This document shows, piece after piece, positions 8,505-21,965 of a DNA stretch of 64,000 nucleotides. The notes below the pieces were generated by a model. The model saw only the letters and a program-made list of their open reading frames with translations. It had not been told where the DNA came from and ran no database searches. The translations under genes were made by a program, and so were the position numbers. How positions within the stretch are numbered: position 1 is the stretch's first letter; the number at the start of each line of letters is the position of its first letter. This DNA comes from Phytopseudomonas seleniipraecipitans. GTDB lineage: Bacteria > Pseudomonadota > Gammaproteobacteria > Pseudomonadales > Pseudomonadaceae. The DNA lies in the NCBI RefSeq assembly GCF_900102335.1, contig NZ_FNBM01000005.1, positions 248,001 through 312,000 of the forward strand, in the 5' to 3' direction.

Positions 8505-9941
8505 TTATTCTTCGCCCTGCAGTCGCGCTTCGCCGGCCTTGGCCAGGTCCGTGGGCAGGAAGTCGCGGTCCGGGGTGTAGTCCGGCTTCAGGTAGGCGCC
8601 CAGGGCTTCGAGATCGGCGGGGCTGAGGGTACCGGCAGCCTGTTTCAGGCGCAGGTTGTTGAGGATGTAGTCGTAGCGGGCGTCGTTGTAGTTGCGCACC
8701 GCACTGTACAGCTGACGCTGGGCATCGAGCACGTCGACGATGTTGCGGGTACCGACCTGATAGCCGATTTCCGTGGCTTCGAGCGCGCTCTGGTTGGAGA
8801 TGATCGACTGCCGGCGCGCCTGCACGGTTTCCACGTCGGTATTCACCGCGCGATACAGGTTGCGGGTGTTCTGCACGACCTCGCGGCGCAGCCCCTCGCG
8901 GCGCTGCTCGGACTGGCTGAGGCGCTGGTAGGCCTCGCGGGCCTGGGAACTCGTCAGGCCGCCGCTGTACAGCGGAATGTTCAATTCCAGACCGATGCTG
9001 CGCTGCGATACGTCGCTGCCGTAAATCGGCTCGTTCGGCCTGCCCGAATTGGTGAAGCCCAGGCTGTCGTTGTCGCCACGCTGATAGCTGGCCACGGCGT
9101 CCAGGGTTGGCGCATGGCCGGCCTTGCGCTGGCGCAGGGTTTCCTCGGCGGCGTTGACCGCAAAGTTGCTTGCCTGCAAGTTGAGGTTCTGCGCCGCGGC
9201 GGTGTTGACCCAGGCGGTGGCGTCATTGGGCATCGGGGTAAGTATCGGCAGGCTGTGTTGAATGCCTTCGACGCTGCGGTATTCTCGGTTGGTCAGGGTG
9301 ATCAGGGTTTCGAAGGCATCGTCGACCTGGCGCTGCGCGATGATGCGGTTGGCCCGCGCGGTGTCGAAACCGGCCTGGGCCTGGAGCACGTCGGTCTTGT
9401 CCGACAGGCCGACGTCGAAGCGCTCGTTGGCTTGATCCAGCTGGCGATTGAAGGCCGCTTCTTCGGCCTTGGTCGAGGCCAGGTTGTCCTGGGCGCGCAG
9501 CACCGAGAAATAGGCTTCGGCACTTTGCAGGATCAGGTTCTGTTCGGTCGCCGACAGCTCCAGCGCCGCCTGCTCGCTAACCGCCTCGGCGGCCTGTAAC
9601 TGGAACCAGCGGTCGGCACGGAACAGTGGCTGGCTGAGGTTGGCCTGATACACCGTGCCGCTGCGTGACAGGGTGGCGGCCGGTTGTTCCAGCGCAGTGC
9701 GCGTGTCCTGTACCTGGGCGCCGGCACTGAGGTTTGGCAGCAGGCCGGCGCGGGCCTGGGGCACGCCTTCGCGACGGGCCTGGAAATCGGCACGGGCGGC
9801 GGCGAGATCGGCATTGTTGGCGGCGGCCTCCTGGTACACCGACATCAGGTCGGTGCGCACCGACAGCGGGGCGGGATCTGCCCAGGCCGTGGCGGTTGAG
9901 GCGGCAGTCACGGCAACGGCCAGGGAGAGTCTGCGCAGCAT
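8505..9941 (-). CDS. TolC-family outer membrane channel protein
   Basis: Outer membrane exit duct for type I secretion and tripartite efflux. The 478-residue precursor has a Sec signal peptide (RRLSLAVAVTAASTATAWA, cleavage near residue 21) and two repeats of the OEP/TolC domain. Typical pieces are NADLAAARADF, LSLSQPLFRADRWFQ-like strand segments, the long helices ESAEAYFSVLRAQDNLA and EATEIGYQVGTRNIVDVLDAQRQLY. Length and type fit the P. aeruginosa TolC homologue OpmH, whose gene, as I recall, is also next to thiC. No inner-membrane pump or fusion protein is adjacent, which is normal for TolC itself. It is divergent from the thiC leader. Confidence 0.92.
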   Translation of the reverse strand: MLRRLSLAVAVTAASTATAWADPAPLSVRTDLMSVYQEAAANNADLAAARADFQARREGVPQARAGLLPNLSAGAQVQDTRTALEQPAATLSRSGTVYQANLSQPLFRADRWFQLQAAEAVSEQAALELSATEQNLILQSAEAYFSVLRAQDNLASTKAEEAAFNRQLDQANERFDVGLSDKTDVLQAQAGFDTARANRIIAQRQVDDAFETLITLTNREYRSVEGIQHSLPILTPMPNDATAWVNTAAAQNLNLQASNFAVNAAEETLRQRKAGHAPTLDAVASYQRGDNDSLGFTNSGRPNEPIYGSDVSQRSIGLELNIPLYSGGLTSSQAREAYQRLSQSEQRREGLRREVVQNTRNLYRAVNTDVETVQARRQSIISNQSALEATEIGYQVGTRNIVDVLDAQRQLYSAVRNYNDARYDYILNNLRLKQAAGTLSPADLEALGAYLKPDYTPDRDFLPTDLAKAGEARLQGEE

Positions 9942-10096
9942 GTCAGCGAGTCCTAGAATAAGCAGTAGGCAGCGAGACTATGCCGGGCCATCGGGGTGGT
10001 CAAGGCGCGCTGCGCCGGCGAAGCCAACGTCACTATCCGACCTGCGGGTCCTGTCCTCATTGCTGCCGCTGGCCGCTGTGCGTATGCTGATCGAGT

Positions 10097-10188
10097 TCTT
10101 GTCGGGGTGCCTCGAAGCAGAGGCTGAGATCGGAGAGTTCCGGATCCCGTTGAACCTGATCAGGTTAAGGCCTGCGTAGGGAACAAGA
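10097..10188 (+). promoter_or_regulatory. TPP riboswitch (THI element) of thiC
   Basis: The conserved blocks of the thiamine pyrophosphate aptamer are present in order: TCGGGGTGCC, GGCTGAGATC, then GTTGAACCTGATCAGG, TTAAGGCCTGCGTAGGGAA. This is the canonical pyrimidine- and pyrophosphate-sensing core. It should lower thiC expression when TPP is plentiful. The aptamer ends about 310 bp before the thiC start, a long distance that includes a repeat element. Confidence 0.95.
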
Positions 10189-10204
10189 GGTCTCCACCTC
10201 TACA

Positions 10205-12388
<2,184 letters not shown>

Positions 12389-12396
12389 CGCTCGGC

Positions 12397-12425
12397 CGGG
12401 TGAGCGGCAGATTGCCGCTCACCCG
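12397..12425. terminator. Bidirectional hairpin between thiC and the DUF3298 lipoprotein gene
   Basis: A perfect 13-bp stem (12397-12409 with 12413-12425, CGGGTGAGCGGCA type) closes a 3-base loop between two convergent genes. Only a weak T-rich run (ACTTTCACT) follows on the plus strand, so termination may be partial or the hairpin may act as a 3'-end stabiliser for both messages. Confidence 0.6.
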
Positions 12426-12433
12426 ACTTTCAC

Positions 12434-13192
12434 TCAGCGTGCCGCGGCGCTCGGCATATAGGCCGGGCGCAGGATGCCCTGCAGCTGGTTGTAGGGGATC
12501 TTGATCTCGGGGTGGCCGTCGGAGTAGGGCGCCAGCCGCGCGACATCGTATTTGAGCATCACTGCATCGCGGTTCAAGGCGATGTTTTGGGTGCGCTCGA
12601 ACGGCCAGGTCTGGCGGTATTCGGCGTCGTCACCATGGCCTTGGGCGATCAGCCAGGCCTGATGGGCGCGCTCGGCGATCCGCCAGAACGCGGCTTCCTC
12701 GCCAGGCACCAGCATGTCCTGCAGGCTCAGCACCTGATTCAGCTCGCGGTCGTAGTTCAGGTAAGTGCGGCCCGGCACGCCGTGGGCGCCGCCGATGAAG
12801 TGGTAGCTGGACAGCTCGATCACCACCAGACGGTCATGCTGGTCGAGTACCTTGGCCTGCAGATAACTGACCCAGCCGGGCTTGCCGTTGGCCAGGAAGT
12901 CGCGTTCGTGATCGGCCAGCGATTGGGGGCGCGCGCCGGTGGCTGTGCTTACCAGGCCGAGCAGGGTCGATTCGATCCGTGCGTTGAGCTCGGGTTTGTC
13001 GACCAGGCGCTGCAACTCGACATTGACCAGCGGACAGTCCTTGGCGGCGCAGCCTGGCGTTTTGTGCTCCCAGCGCTCATGGCTGGTGGCAAGGGCTGGC
13101 TGCGCGTCCGGGCCGGACAGGCTCTGGCAGGCGCCGAGCAGCAGGCTCAGGCTGAGGATCGCGCCGAGGCGGGCAATGGTCGATGGTTTCAT
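12434..13192 (-). CDS. DUF3298/RsiV-like lipoprotein
   Basis: A 252-residue envelope protein with a lipoprotein signal (lipobox LLGAC, Cys22). The C-terminal part, with YLQAKVLDQHDRLVVIELSS-like strands, FIGGAHGVPGRTYLNYDREL, LSLQDMLVPG and PYSDGHPEIKIPYNQL, matches the DUF3298/DUF4163 (PdaC/RsiV-type) module. That module is found in secreted bacterial proteins, and in RsiV it senses lysozyme. Here the protein is anchored to a membrane and has no sigma factor neighbour, so anti-sigma activity is not supported. It is convergent with thiC and divergent from nudF. The role is unknown; cell-wall sensing or binding is only a possibility. Confidence 0.8.
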   Translation of the reverse strand: MKPSTIARLGAILSLSLLLGACQSLSGPDAQPALATSHERWEHKTPGCAAKDCPLVNVELQRLVDKPELNARIESTLLGLVSTATGARPQSLADHERDFLANGKPGWVSYLQAKVLDQHDRLVVIELSSYHFIGGAHGVPGRTYLNYDRELNQVLSLQDMLVPGEEAAFWRIAERAHQAWLIAQGHGDDAEYRQTWPFERTQNIALNRDAVMLKYDVARLAPYSDGHPEIKIPYNQLQGILRPAYMPSAAAR

Positions 13193-13361
13193 GCAAAAAG
13201 GCCGTTGGCGAAGGACGGGGGTTCGACTGCCTGGCGGCAGCGGAGTTCGCGATTATTCGTCAATGCGAGCGGATCGGCCAGGCTTTCCATACGTCGCTTG
13301 CGGGACAGCCTTAACAGCCCCTAGGATGCGCTTAATGTGCATGTAACCGAGAGAACAGCAG

Positions 13362-13979
13362 ATGACCGAAACCTTCAAGCCCAGCCCGGATGCGGTGGAA
13401 ATCATCGAGCGCGAAGAGTGCTTCCGCGGTTTCTATCGCCTGGATCGCTTTCACCTGCGCCACCAGCAGTTCTCCGGCGAAATGGGGCCAGTGCTAAGCC
13501 GTGAGCTGTTCATCCGCCACGATGCCGTGTGTGTGCTGCCCTACGATGCAGTGACCGACAGTGTGGTGTTGATCGAGCAGTTTCGCGTCGGCGCCATGCA
13601 CAAGGCGGCCAACCCGTGGCTGGTCGAACTGGTTGCCGGGCTGATCGACAAGAATGAAGAGCCCGATGAGGTGGCACTGCGTGAAGCTGAGGAGGAAGCC
13701 GGGCTGACGCTGACGTCGTTGTGGCCGATCACCCGCTACTTCCCGTCGCCGGGTGGCTCCGACGAGTTCGTGCACCTGTTCCTTGGCCGTTGCGACAGTG
13801 CGGGCGTGGGCGGCATACACGGGCTAGAGGAAGAAGGCGAAGACATCCGCGTGCAGGTGTGGCCGCTCGAGGATGCCTTGCAGGCGGTCAAAGACGGCAA
13901 GATCAATAACGCAGCGAGCATCATCGCGCTGCAGTGGCTGGCGCTGAATCGCGCCGAGGTAAGGGGGCTATGGGGTTAA
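13362..13979 (+). CDS. nudF: ADP-ribose pyrophosphatase NudF
   Basis: Nudix hydrolase splitting ADP-ribose into AMP and ribose-5-phosphate. A complete Nudix box is seen at about residues 90-112: G-LIDKN-E-EPDEVAL-REAEEEAGL, matching G-x5-E-x7-REUxEExGU. The 205-residue length and the RGFYRLDRFHLRH N-terminus are typical of NudF/AspP. It is the first gene of a run with the DUF1249 gene (overlapping by 10 bp), cpdA and the YqiA-like esterase gene, an order conserved in gamma-proteobacteria. Confidence 0.94.
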   Translation: MTETFKPSPDAVEIIEREECFRGFYRLDRFHLRHQQFSGEMGPVLSRELFIRHDAVCVLPYDAVTDSVVLIEQFRVGAMHKAANPWLVELVAGLIDKNEEPDEVALREAEEEAGLTLTSLWPITRYFPSPGGSDEFVHLFLGRCDSAGVGGIHGLEEEGEDIRVQVWPLEDALQAVKDGKINNAASIIALQWLALNRAEVRGLWG

Positions 13980-14422
13980 AACTGCTGCGTGAGCGCTATC
14001 GGGTCGATCTGATCGAGCTGCAGGCGGCTTGCGAAGCCAATTACGCGCGCTTGATGCGATTGCTGCCCGGCATGCGCGAAGCCTCGGGTGCGCGCCGTGT
14101 GGCGTTGAGTCAGGGCGAGCGCCAGCTTGGCGTGATGGCTCTGGAGGTGGTGGAAAACTGCCCGTACACCTCGACGGTCAAGGTGCGCCAGGAGCAAAGC
14201 CTGCCCTGGTTGCCGGTGCCGCAGCTGGAAGTGCGCGTCTACCATGATGCCCGCATGGCCGAGGTTACTGGCGCTCAGAGTGCACGGCGTTTCCGCGGTA
14301 TTTATCCCTACCCGAATGCGGCCATGCACCAGCCCGACGAGAAGACTCAGCTCAATGTGTTTCTCGGCGAGTGGCTGAGCCATTGCCTGGCCTGCGGTCA
14401 CGAAACCGAGCCGCAGGTGTGA
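13970..14422 (+). CDS. DUF1249 domain protein (YqiB-like)
   Basis: A soluble 150-residue protein of unknown function. The ATG at 13970 lies inside the last codons of nudF (10-bp overlap) with AAGGGGG 5 bp upstream, which points to coupled translation. Characteristic stretches are LQAACEANYARLMRLLP, VVENCPYTSTVKV and QLEVRVYHDARMAEV. In E. coli the homologue yqiB also lies between nudF and cpdA. The conserved position argues for a shared process, but nothing in the sequence reveals the activity. Confidence 0.88.
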   Translation: MGLKLLRERYRVDLIELQAACEANYARLMRLLPGMREASGARRVALSQGERQLGVMALEVVENCPYTSTVKVRQEQSLPWLPVPQLEVRVYHDARMAEVTGAQSARRFRGIYPYPNAAMHQPDEKTQLNVFLGEWLSHCLACGHETEPQV

Positions 14423-14538
14423 AATAGCGTTTCGCCACCCTAAAGCTTCGGTTTTCTGTGAACCAGTGCCTGTTAGTGGCTTTACCCGGTTCACCCGACC
14501 CTTCCATAATTCACGGATACCTTCCAGGGAGAAGCACC

Positions 14539-15357
14539 TTGCTGAGTGCGTCCGTGTCGACCCCCGCCGAGTCTTCGGTCCTGCTAGTGCAGCTGACCGA
14601 CAGCCACCTATTTGCCGACACCGGCGATACGCTGCTGGGTATGGACACCACCGACAGTCTGCAAAAGGTGATCGATCTGGTGCTCCAGGAGCAGCAGGCG
14701 GTCGATATGATCCTTGCCACCGGTGACCTGTCACAGGATGGCAGCTCGGCCTCCTATTCGCGCTTTCTCGAGCTGACCGCCGGGTTGAATGCGGCGAGTC
14801 GCTGGATTCCCGGCAACCACGACGACGTGCCGGCCATGCAGGCGGCTTGCGTCGGCACTGATCTGCTCGAGCCGGTGCTGGATATCGGCAATTGGCGCCT
14901 GACCATGCTCGACTCATCGATCCCTGGCGCGGTGCCCGGTTATCTGCAGCAGTCGCAGCTGGCCTTGCTGGAGAGGGCGTTGAGCGAGGCGCCGGAGCGT
15001 CATCACTTGATCTGTCTGCATCACCACCCCGTGGATATTGGCTGCCAATGGATGGCGCCGATCGGGCTGGGCAATCCCGACGCGCTGTTTGCCGTTGTGG
15101 ATCGATTTCCGCAGGTTCGGGCGATTCTCTGGGGCCACGTTCACCAGACCATCGATGAAGTACGCGGCAAGATGCGCCTGCTGGCGTCACCGTCGACCTG
15201 CGTGCAATTCACTCCAGGCAGCGAAGAGTTCCAGGTCGATAGCACGGCGCCCGGTTACCGCTGGCTGCGCCTGCACAGCGACGGGCGTCTGGAAACCGAG
15301 ATATCGCGGGTCAGCGGTATCGTTTTCGAACCCGATTACAGTGTCGGCGGCTACTAG
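14539..15357 (+). CDS. cpdA: 3',5'-cyclic-AMP phosphodiesterase CpdA
   Basis: Class III metallophosphoesterase that hydrolyses cAMP and so limits CRP/Vfr signalling. All metal-binding blocks are visible: LTDSHLF (DxH), GDLSQDG (GDxxxDG), GNHDD (GNHD), HHHP and GHVHQ (GHxH). The TTG at 14539 was chosen because AGGGAG lies 7 bp upstream and gives 272 residues, as in other pseudomonads. An in-frame ATG-like extension from 14458 adds 27 residues without conservation; a GTG at 14554 has no ribosome site. It follows the DUF1249 gene. Confidence 0.94.
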   Translation: MLSASVSTPAESSVLLVQLTDSHLFADTGDTLLGMDTTDSLQKVIDLVLQEQQAVDMILATGDLSQDGSSASYSRFLELTAGLNAASRWIPGNHDDVPAMQAACVGTDLLEPVLDIGNWRLTMLDSSIPGAVPGYLQQSQLALLERALSEAPERHHLICLHHHPVDIGCQWMAPIGLGNPDALFAVVDRFPQVRAILWGHVHQTIDEVRGKMRLLASPSTCVQFTPGSEEFQVDSTAPGYRWLRLHSDGRLETEISRVSGIVFEPDYSVGGY

Positions 15358-15408
15358 CGAAGCGCACGCTGCTTGCGGCGCCTAGGGCGGCGCTAGTAGC
15401 CTCCCGTT

Positions 15409-15990
15409 ATGACTACAGCCATTCTTTATATCCACGGGCTCAATAGCTCGCCGGCCTCCACCAAGGCCAGCCAGCTAACCGCCGCCATGACCTCCCTGGG
15501 GCTGCAGGCGCAACTGCGCGTACCGGCCCTGCATCACCACCCACGCCAGGCGATTGCCCAGCTCGAGGCGCTGATCACAGAGCTCGGGCGCCCCGTGCTG
15601 GTCGGCAGCTCCCTGGGCGGCTACTATGCGACCCACTTGGCCGAACGGCATGGCCTCAAGGCGTTGTTGATCAACCCGGCGGTGTGCCCGCACCGGTTGT
15701 TCGATGGTTACCTCGGTCCGCAGCGCAACCATTACAGTGGCGAAACCTGGGACCTGACAGCCGATCACGTCACGGCCCTGGCAGAACTCGAGACACCGCC
15801 GCCTGCGGACCCCACCCGTTATCAGGTGTGGCTGCAGACCGCCGATGAAACCCTCGACTATCGTCATGCCCAGACGTACTACCGGCACTGCGCGCTGCGC
15901 ATCGAGGCAGGTGGTGATCATGGCTTCCAGGGTTTTGCCGAGCGGCTGCCGATGCTGTTTGCCTTCGCCGGCATCGCGCCCGCGTCCTGA
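15409..15990 (+). CDS. YqiA/YcfP-family alpha/beta-hydrolase (esterase)
   Basis: A small serine hydrolase of 193 residues. The start IYIHGLNSSP is the oxyanion-hole strand of the family, the nucleophile elbow is GSSLGGYYA (GxSxG), and the catalytic His is in GGDHGFQGF near the C-terminus. The E. coli homologue YqiA is an esterase of short-chain and palmitoyl-CoA-type substrates in the same nudF-yqiB-cpdA-yqiA-parE order. The physiological substrate is unknown. Confidence 0.9.
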   Translation: MTTAILYIHGLNSSPASTKASQLTAAMTSLGLQAQLRVPALHHHPRQAIAQLEALITELGRPVLVGSSLGGYYATHLAERHGLKALLINPAVCPHRLFDGYLGPQRNHYSGETWDLTADHVTALAELETPPPADPTRYQVWLQTADETLDYRHAQTYYRHCALRIEAGGDHGFQGFAERLPMLFAFAGIAPAS

Positions 15991-17933
<1,943 letters not shown>

Positions 17934-17934
<1 letters not shown>

Positions 17935-18920
17935 TGCGGCAGCTGCTCGGCGCCCTGCTGCTGGCGTCGGTGATGCCAGCCTTCGCCGACACCCCGGCGC
18001 TCGAGGAGCTCAAGCTGCTCAGCGAGCACCCGGTTGCCGGCATGGACACCGGCAATCTGTCGGGGCTGGCGTGGTGCGGCGACGCCCTGTGGGCAGTGTC
18101 CGACCGTGACGATGATCGCCTTTACCGCCTCGATGCCTCCGCACCAATCTGGCAGGCCGAGGCTGAGTCGTTCGTTGCGCCCCCCGCGCCAGTGATGCCG
18201 TTGCCCTGGGGCCTGCGCATGCGCGCCTGGGTGTCCGGGCTGGTGCGTGGCGGGCACCTGGATTTCGAAGGTATCGCCTGCGACGCCAAGGGCAACCGTT
18301 ACCTGGTCAGTGAAAGCCGCGCCGCGGTGTTGCAGGTGCCACCCGCCGCGGATGCCCATTGGTTGGCTCTACCCGAAGGCATGGTGCGCCAGGCGCGAGC
18401 CAGCGGCATGTTGCTGCATTTCAACTCGCTGCTCGAAGGCATCGCCATCGACCCGGCCGGCGAGCGCCTGTGGCTCGCTGCGGAGAAGGAGCGACGTGGC
18501 CTGTTGGTGGTGCATCACCGTAATGCCACCTGGCGCTGCGAAGGCGGCTGCGTGCTGCTCAGCGAAGGCGGCCAGGAGCAGTCCCCGGCCGCATTGGGCG
18601 GCTCGCTGGCACCGGTGGATTTTTCCGGCCTGGCTTTTCACCAGGACAAACTCTTTACCCTGGAGCGCCAGGCGCATCGCATCTGCCGCCGCACAGCGGA
18701 AAGTGGTGACGTGGAGCGCTGCTGGTCGTTCGCCGCCGAGGCGCTGACCGATGAGCGCCGTTACCCGCTGCACTATGGTGTGGCGGAAGCGCTGGCGATC
18801 GATGCCGACGGTGCCTGGGTTGGCGTCGATAATGGCGGTCATGCCCGCGGCGACGGCGAGAATCGTCCGGTGGTCTGGCGCTTTACAGCGCCTGCTGGCG
18901 GCTGGGGTGCGACGCAGTGA
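17934..18920 (+). CDS. Esterase-like activity of phytase family protein, secreted
   Basis: A 328-residue exported protein. A Sec signal peptide (LLGALLLASVMPAFA, cleavage after about residue 19) precedes a beta-propeller-like domain with the family's repeated strands: NLSGLAWCGDALWAVSDRDD, LDFEGIACDAKGNRYLVSE, LEGIAIDPAGERLWLAAEKE and GVAEALAIDADGAWVGVDNGG. These match the 'esterase-like activity of phytase' (phytase-like) domain. The start ATG shares one base with the parE stop. The product is predicted periplasmic and therefore not part of topoisomerase IV, although it is coupled to it. No catalytic residues can be assigned with confidence. Confidence 0.85.
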
Positions 18921-19441
18921 GCGAGCAGACCGCCGGCCGCCGCGCGGGTCGGGTGATGCTGGTGCTGGCCTGGGGCGCGGGGTTGCTGCTGGCCACGCAT
19001 TTCTTCGGTAAATGGGAAGATGAAAAAAGCCATCCCAACCGTCAGCCGCAGTCGGTGCATGGCAGCGATTACGTTGAAGTGCACCTGGCCAGCAGCCCTG
19101 GCGGACATTACCTGGTCGATGGACAGATCAATGGCGAGGCAGTGACGTTTTTGCTCGATACCGGCGCCACGCAGGTTGCTATTCCCAGCCAGGTTGCCCG
19201 CAGCCTGGGGTTACAGCCGGGGGCGCCGGTGCAGATCAGCACCGCTAATGGCCGCGCTACGGCACACCGCACGCGCCTGCAGCGTCTGCAACTCGGCGAT
19301 ATCGTCCTGCATGACGTGTCCGCGCTGATCGCGCCGGGCATGGACGGCGATGAAATCCTGCTGGGCATGAGTGCCTTGAAACAACTCGAATTCAGTCAGC
19401 GCGACGGCACCTTGATGCTGCGCCAATCAACCTTGCAATGA
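18917..19441 (+). CDS. Membrane-anchored retropepsin-like aspartic protease
   Basis: A 174-residue protein with one N-terminal membrane segment (about residues 14-30, [17 protein letters not shown]) and a periplasmic retropepsin-like domain of the TIGR02281 type. The single catalytic motif is [10 protein letters not shown], and the partner glycine-rich strand is [14 protein letters not shown] single motif implies a homodimeric active site. The GTG start overlaps the previous stop (GTGA). It lies between a phytase-like secreted protein and parC in one tight transcription unit. The target is unknown. Confidence 0.87.
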   Translation: MSEQTAGRRAGRVMLVLAWGAGLLLATHFFGKWEDEKSHPNRQPQSVHGSDYVEVHLASSPGGHYLVDGQINGEAVTFLLDTGATQVAIPSQVARSLGLQPGAPVQISTANGRATAHRTRLQRLQLGDIVLHDVSALIAPGMDGDEILLGMSALKQLEFSQRDGTLMLRQSTLQ

Positions 19442-19448
19442 GGCACGC

Positions 19449-21704
19449 ATGAGCGAAACCCTCGATCTGAGCCTGGACGGTGTCGAACGCCGCTCCCTTG
19501 CCGACTTTACCGAGCAGGCTTATCTGAACTACTCGATGTACGTGATCATGGATCGCGCGCTGCCGCACATCGGCGACGGCCTCAAGCCGGTCCAGCGGCG
19601 CATCGTCTACGCGATGAGCGAACTGGGCCTGGACGCTGACTCCAAGCACAAGAAATCCGCGCGTACCGTCGGTGACGTGCTCGGTAAATTCCACCCCCAT
19701 GGCGACTCGGCCTGTTACGAAGCCATGGTGTTGATGGCCCAGCCGTTCAGCTACCGCTACACGCTGGTGGATGGCCAGGGCAACTGGGGCGCGCCGGATG
19801 ATCCCAAATCCTTCGCCGCCATGCGTTACACCGAGGCACGCCTGTCGCGCTATTCCGAAGTGCTACTGACCGAACTCGGCCAGGGCACGGTGGACTGGGT
19901 GCCGAACTTCGACGGCACCCTGAACGAGCCTGCGACGTTGCCGGCGCGGTTGCCAAACATTCTGCTCAACGGCACCACCGGTATTGCCGTGGGCATGGCC
20001 ACCGACGTGCCGCCGCACAACCTGCGCGAAGTCGCGACGGCCTGCGTGCGTTTGCTCGATGAGCCCAAGGCCACGGTCGAACAGCTCTGTGAACACATCC
20101 AGGGCCCGGACTACCCGACCGAAGCGGAAATCATCACGCCGCGCGCCGACTTGCTGAAAATCTACCAAACCGGCAAGGGCTCGGTGCGCATGCGTGCCGT
20201 GTACAGCATTGAGGACGGCGACATCGTGGTCACCGCGTTGCCGCATCAGGTGTCTGGCGCCAAGGTGCTGGAACAGATTGCCGCGATGATGCAGGCCAAG
20301 CCGTCAAAGGCGCCGCAGATCGCCGATTTGCGCGATGAGTCCGACCACGAGAATCCGTGCCGCATCGTGATCATCCCGACCGGTAGCCGCGTCGATCATG
20401 ACGCGTTGATGCAGCACCTGTTCGCCAGTACCGATCTGGAGTCCAGTTACCGGGTCAACGCCAATGTCATCGGTCTCGACGGCAAGCCGCAGGTCAAGGA
20501 TCTGCGCACCCTGCTGGTCGAGTGGCTGCAGTACCGCGTCGGCACTGTGCGCCGCCGCCTGCAGTTCCGCCTGGACAAGGTCGAGCATCGCATGCACTTG
20601 CTGGAAGGTCGCTTGATTGCTTTCCTCAACCTTGATGAAGTGATTCACATCATTCGCACCGAGGATCAGCCCAAACCGGTGCTGATGGAGCGCTTTGGCC
20701 TCACCGAAATCCAGGCCGAGTACATCCTCGAAACCCGCCTGCGCCAGCTTGCCCGTCTGGAAGAGATGCAGATCCGCGGCGAGCAGGACGCGCTGGCGAA
20801 AGAGCGCGACAAGCTGCTGGCGCTGCTGGGCAGCGAAACCAAGCTGAAGAAGCTGGTACGCAAGGAGATCATCGAAGACGCCGAGAAGTACGGTGATGAC
20901 CGCCGTTCGCCGATCGTCGAGCGCGCGGAAGCCAAGGCGCTGTCCGAACATGATCTGCTGCCGAACGAAAAGATCACCGTGGTGCTCTCGGAGAAAGGCT
21001 GGGTGCGCTCGGCCAAGGGCCATGAAATCGACGCCACTGGCCTGTCCTACAAAGCCGGCGACGGCTTCAAGACGGCTGCGCCGGGGCGTTCCAATCAGTA
21101 CGCGGTATTCATCGACTCCACCGGGCGTAGCTATTCGCTGGCCGCGCATACCTTTCCGTCTGCCCGTGGGCAGGGCGAGCCGCTGACCGGTCGTCTGACG
21201 CCGCCGCCGGGCGCCACTTTCGAGTGCGTGCTGCTGCCCGATGATGATGCGTTGTACGTGATCGCTTCGGACGCCGGTTACGGTTTCGTGGTCAGGGGCG
21301 AGGACCTGCAAGCCAAGAATAAGGCCGGCAAGGCCTTGCTCAGCCTGCCCAATGGCGCGCGGGTCGTGGCGCCAAAGCCGCTGGTCAGCCGCGAGGAAGA
21401 CTGGCTGGCAGCGGTCACCACCGAGGGCCGCCTGCTGCTGTTCAAGGTCGCCGACCTGCCGCAGCTGGGCAAGGGTAAAGGCAACAAGATCATCGGCATT
21501 CCCGGTGAGCGCGTCGCCAGCCGCGAGGAATACCTCACTGACCTGGCCGTACTGCCGCAAGGCGCGACCCTTGTATTGCAGGCTGGCAAGCGTACCCTGT
21601 CCTTGAAGGCCGATGACCTTGAGCACTACAAGGGCGAACGCGGCCGGCGCGGCAACAAATTGCCGCGTGGTTTCCAGCGCGTCGACGGCCTGCTCGTCGA
21701 GTAG
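19449..21704 (+). CDS. parC: DNA topoisomerase IV subunit A ParC
   Basis: DNA-cleaving subunit of topoisomerase IV. The 751 residues include the winged-helix breakage domain with active-site Tyr127 in MRYTEARLS and a C-terminal beta-pinwheel. The quinolone-resistance region [11 protein letters not shown] keeps Ser87 and Glu91, the susceptible-type residues in P. aeruginosa numbering. It starts 7 bp after the retropepsin stop and completes the parE-to-parC run. A hairpin (21721-21744) follows the stop but lacks a T-run. Confidence 0.98.
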   Translation: MSETLDLSLDGVERRSLADFTEQAYLNYSMYVIMDRALPHIGDGLKPVQRRIVYAMSELGLDADSKHKKSARTVGDVLGKFHPHGDSACYEAMVLMAQPFSYRYTLVDGQGNWGAPDDPKSFAAMRYTEARLSRYSEVLLTELGQGTVDWVPNFDGTLNEPATLPARLPNILLNGTTGIAVGMATDVPPHNLREVATACVRLLDEPKATVEQLCEHIQGPDYPTEAEIITPRADLLKIYQTGKGSVRMRAVYSIEDGDIVVTALPHQVSGAKVLEQIAAMMQAKPSKAPQIADLRDESDHENPCRIVIIPTGSRVDHDALMQHLFASTDLESSYRVNANVIGLDGKPQVKDLRTLLVEWLQYRVGTVRRRLQFRLDKVEHRMHLLEGRLIAFLNLDEVIHIIRTEDQPKPVLMERFGLTEIQAEYILETRLRQLARLEEMQIRGEQDALAKERDKLLALLGSETKLKKLVRKEIIEDAEKYGDDRRSPIVERAEAKALSEHDLLPNEKITVVLSEKGWVRSAKGHEIDATGLSYKAGDGFKTAAPGRSNQYAVFIDSTGRSYSLAAHTFPSARGQGEPLTGRLTPPPGATFECVLLPDDDALYVIASDAGYGFVVRGEDLQAKNKAGKALLSLPNGARVVAPKPLVSREEDWLAAVTTEGRLLLFKVADLPQLGKGKGNKIIGIPGERVASREEYLTDLAVLPQGATLVLQAGKRTLSLKADDLEHYKGERGRRGNKLPRGFQRVDGLLVE

Positions 21705-21720
21705 TCATCTGCTGGCAAAT

Positions 21721-21792
21721 GGCCTGCCACTAGAGTTGCAGGCCGGTTTGGCGGATGATACTGCCCCTTGCGTGCCGTCCTGAGCGGACGGC
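21721..21792 (+). other. Two small hairpins downstream of parC
   Basis: GGCCTGC (21721-21727) pairs with 21738-21744, and GCCGTCC (21774-21780) pairs perfectly with 21786-21792. Neither is followed by a clear U-tract. They may be weak terminators or 3'-end stabilisers of the par message. The rest of the 261-bp gap before the next gene shows only an AT-rich run (about 21896-21910) that could belong to a promoter. Confidence 0.35.
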
Positions 21793-21965
21793 CGTATGCC
21801 ATATTTTCGGGTCAGCGCGCTCCGTGGCAGGCGCATTGCATATAGACAGGGATTCTTGACACCTTGCCGGAGTTCCTCTGGCGCGGTGATTTGCATATTT
21901 TTTTGTTTTTGACCCTTCACCTGTAGGCACGCTCGCTGGCGATAGCTGCCAGCTGGAAGACATTG

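Noticed and set aside
8463..9599. 378-codon plus-strand open frame opposite the TolC-family gene
   Set aside because: Antisense shadow; the minus-strand protein has a signal peptide and TolC repeats.
13976..15190. 404-codon minus-strand open frame spanning DUF1249 and cpdA
   Set aside because: It crosses two real genes in antisense and has an Arg/Pro-rich composition.
20304..21626. 440-codon minus-strand open frame opposite parC
   Set aside because: Shadow of parC third-codon GC bias; no ribosome site and no domain.
21721..21792. Strong intrinsic terminator after parC
   Set aside because: The two hairpins lack U-tracts, so they are listed only as structures and not as a confirmed terminator.
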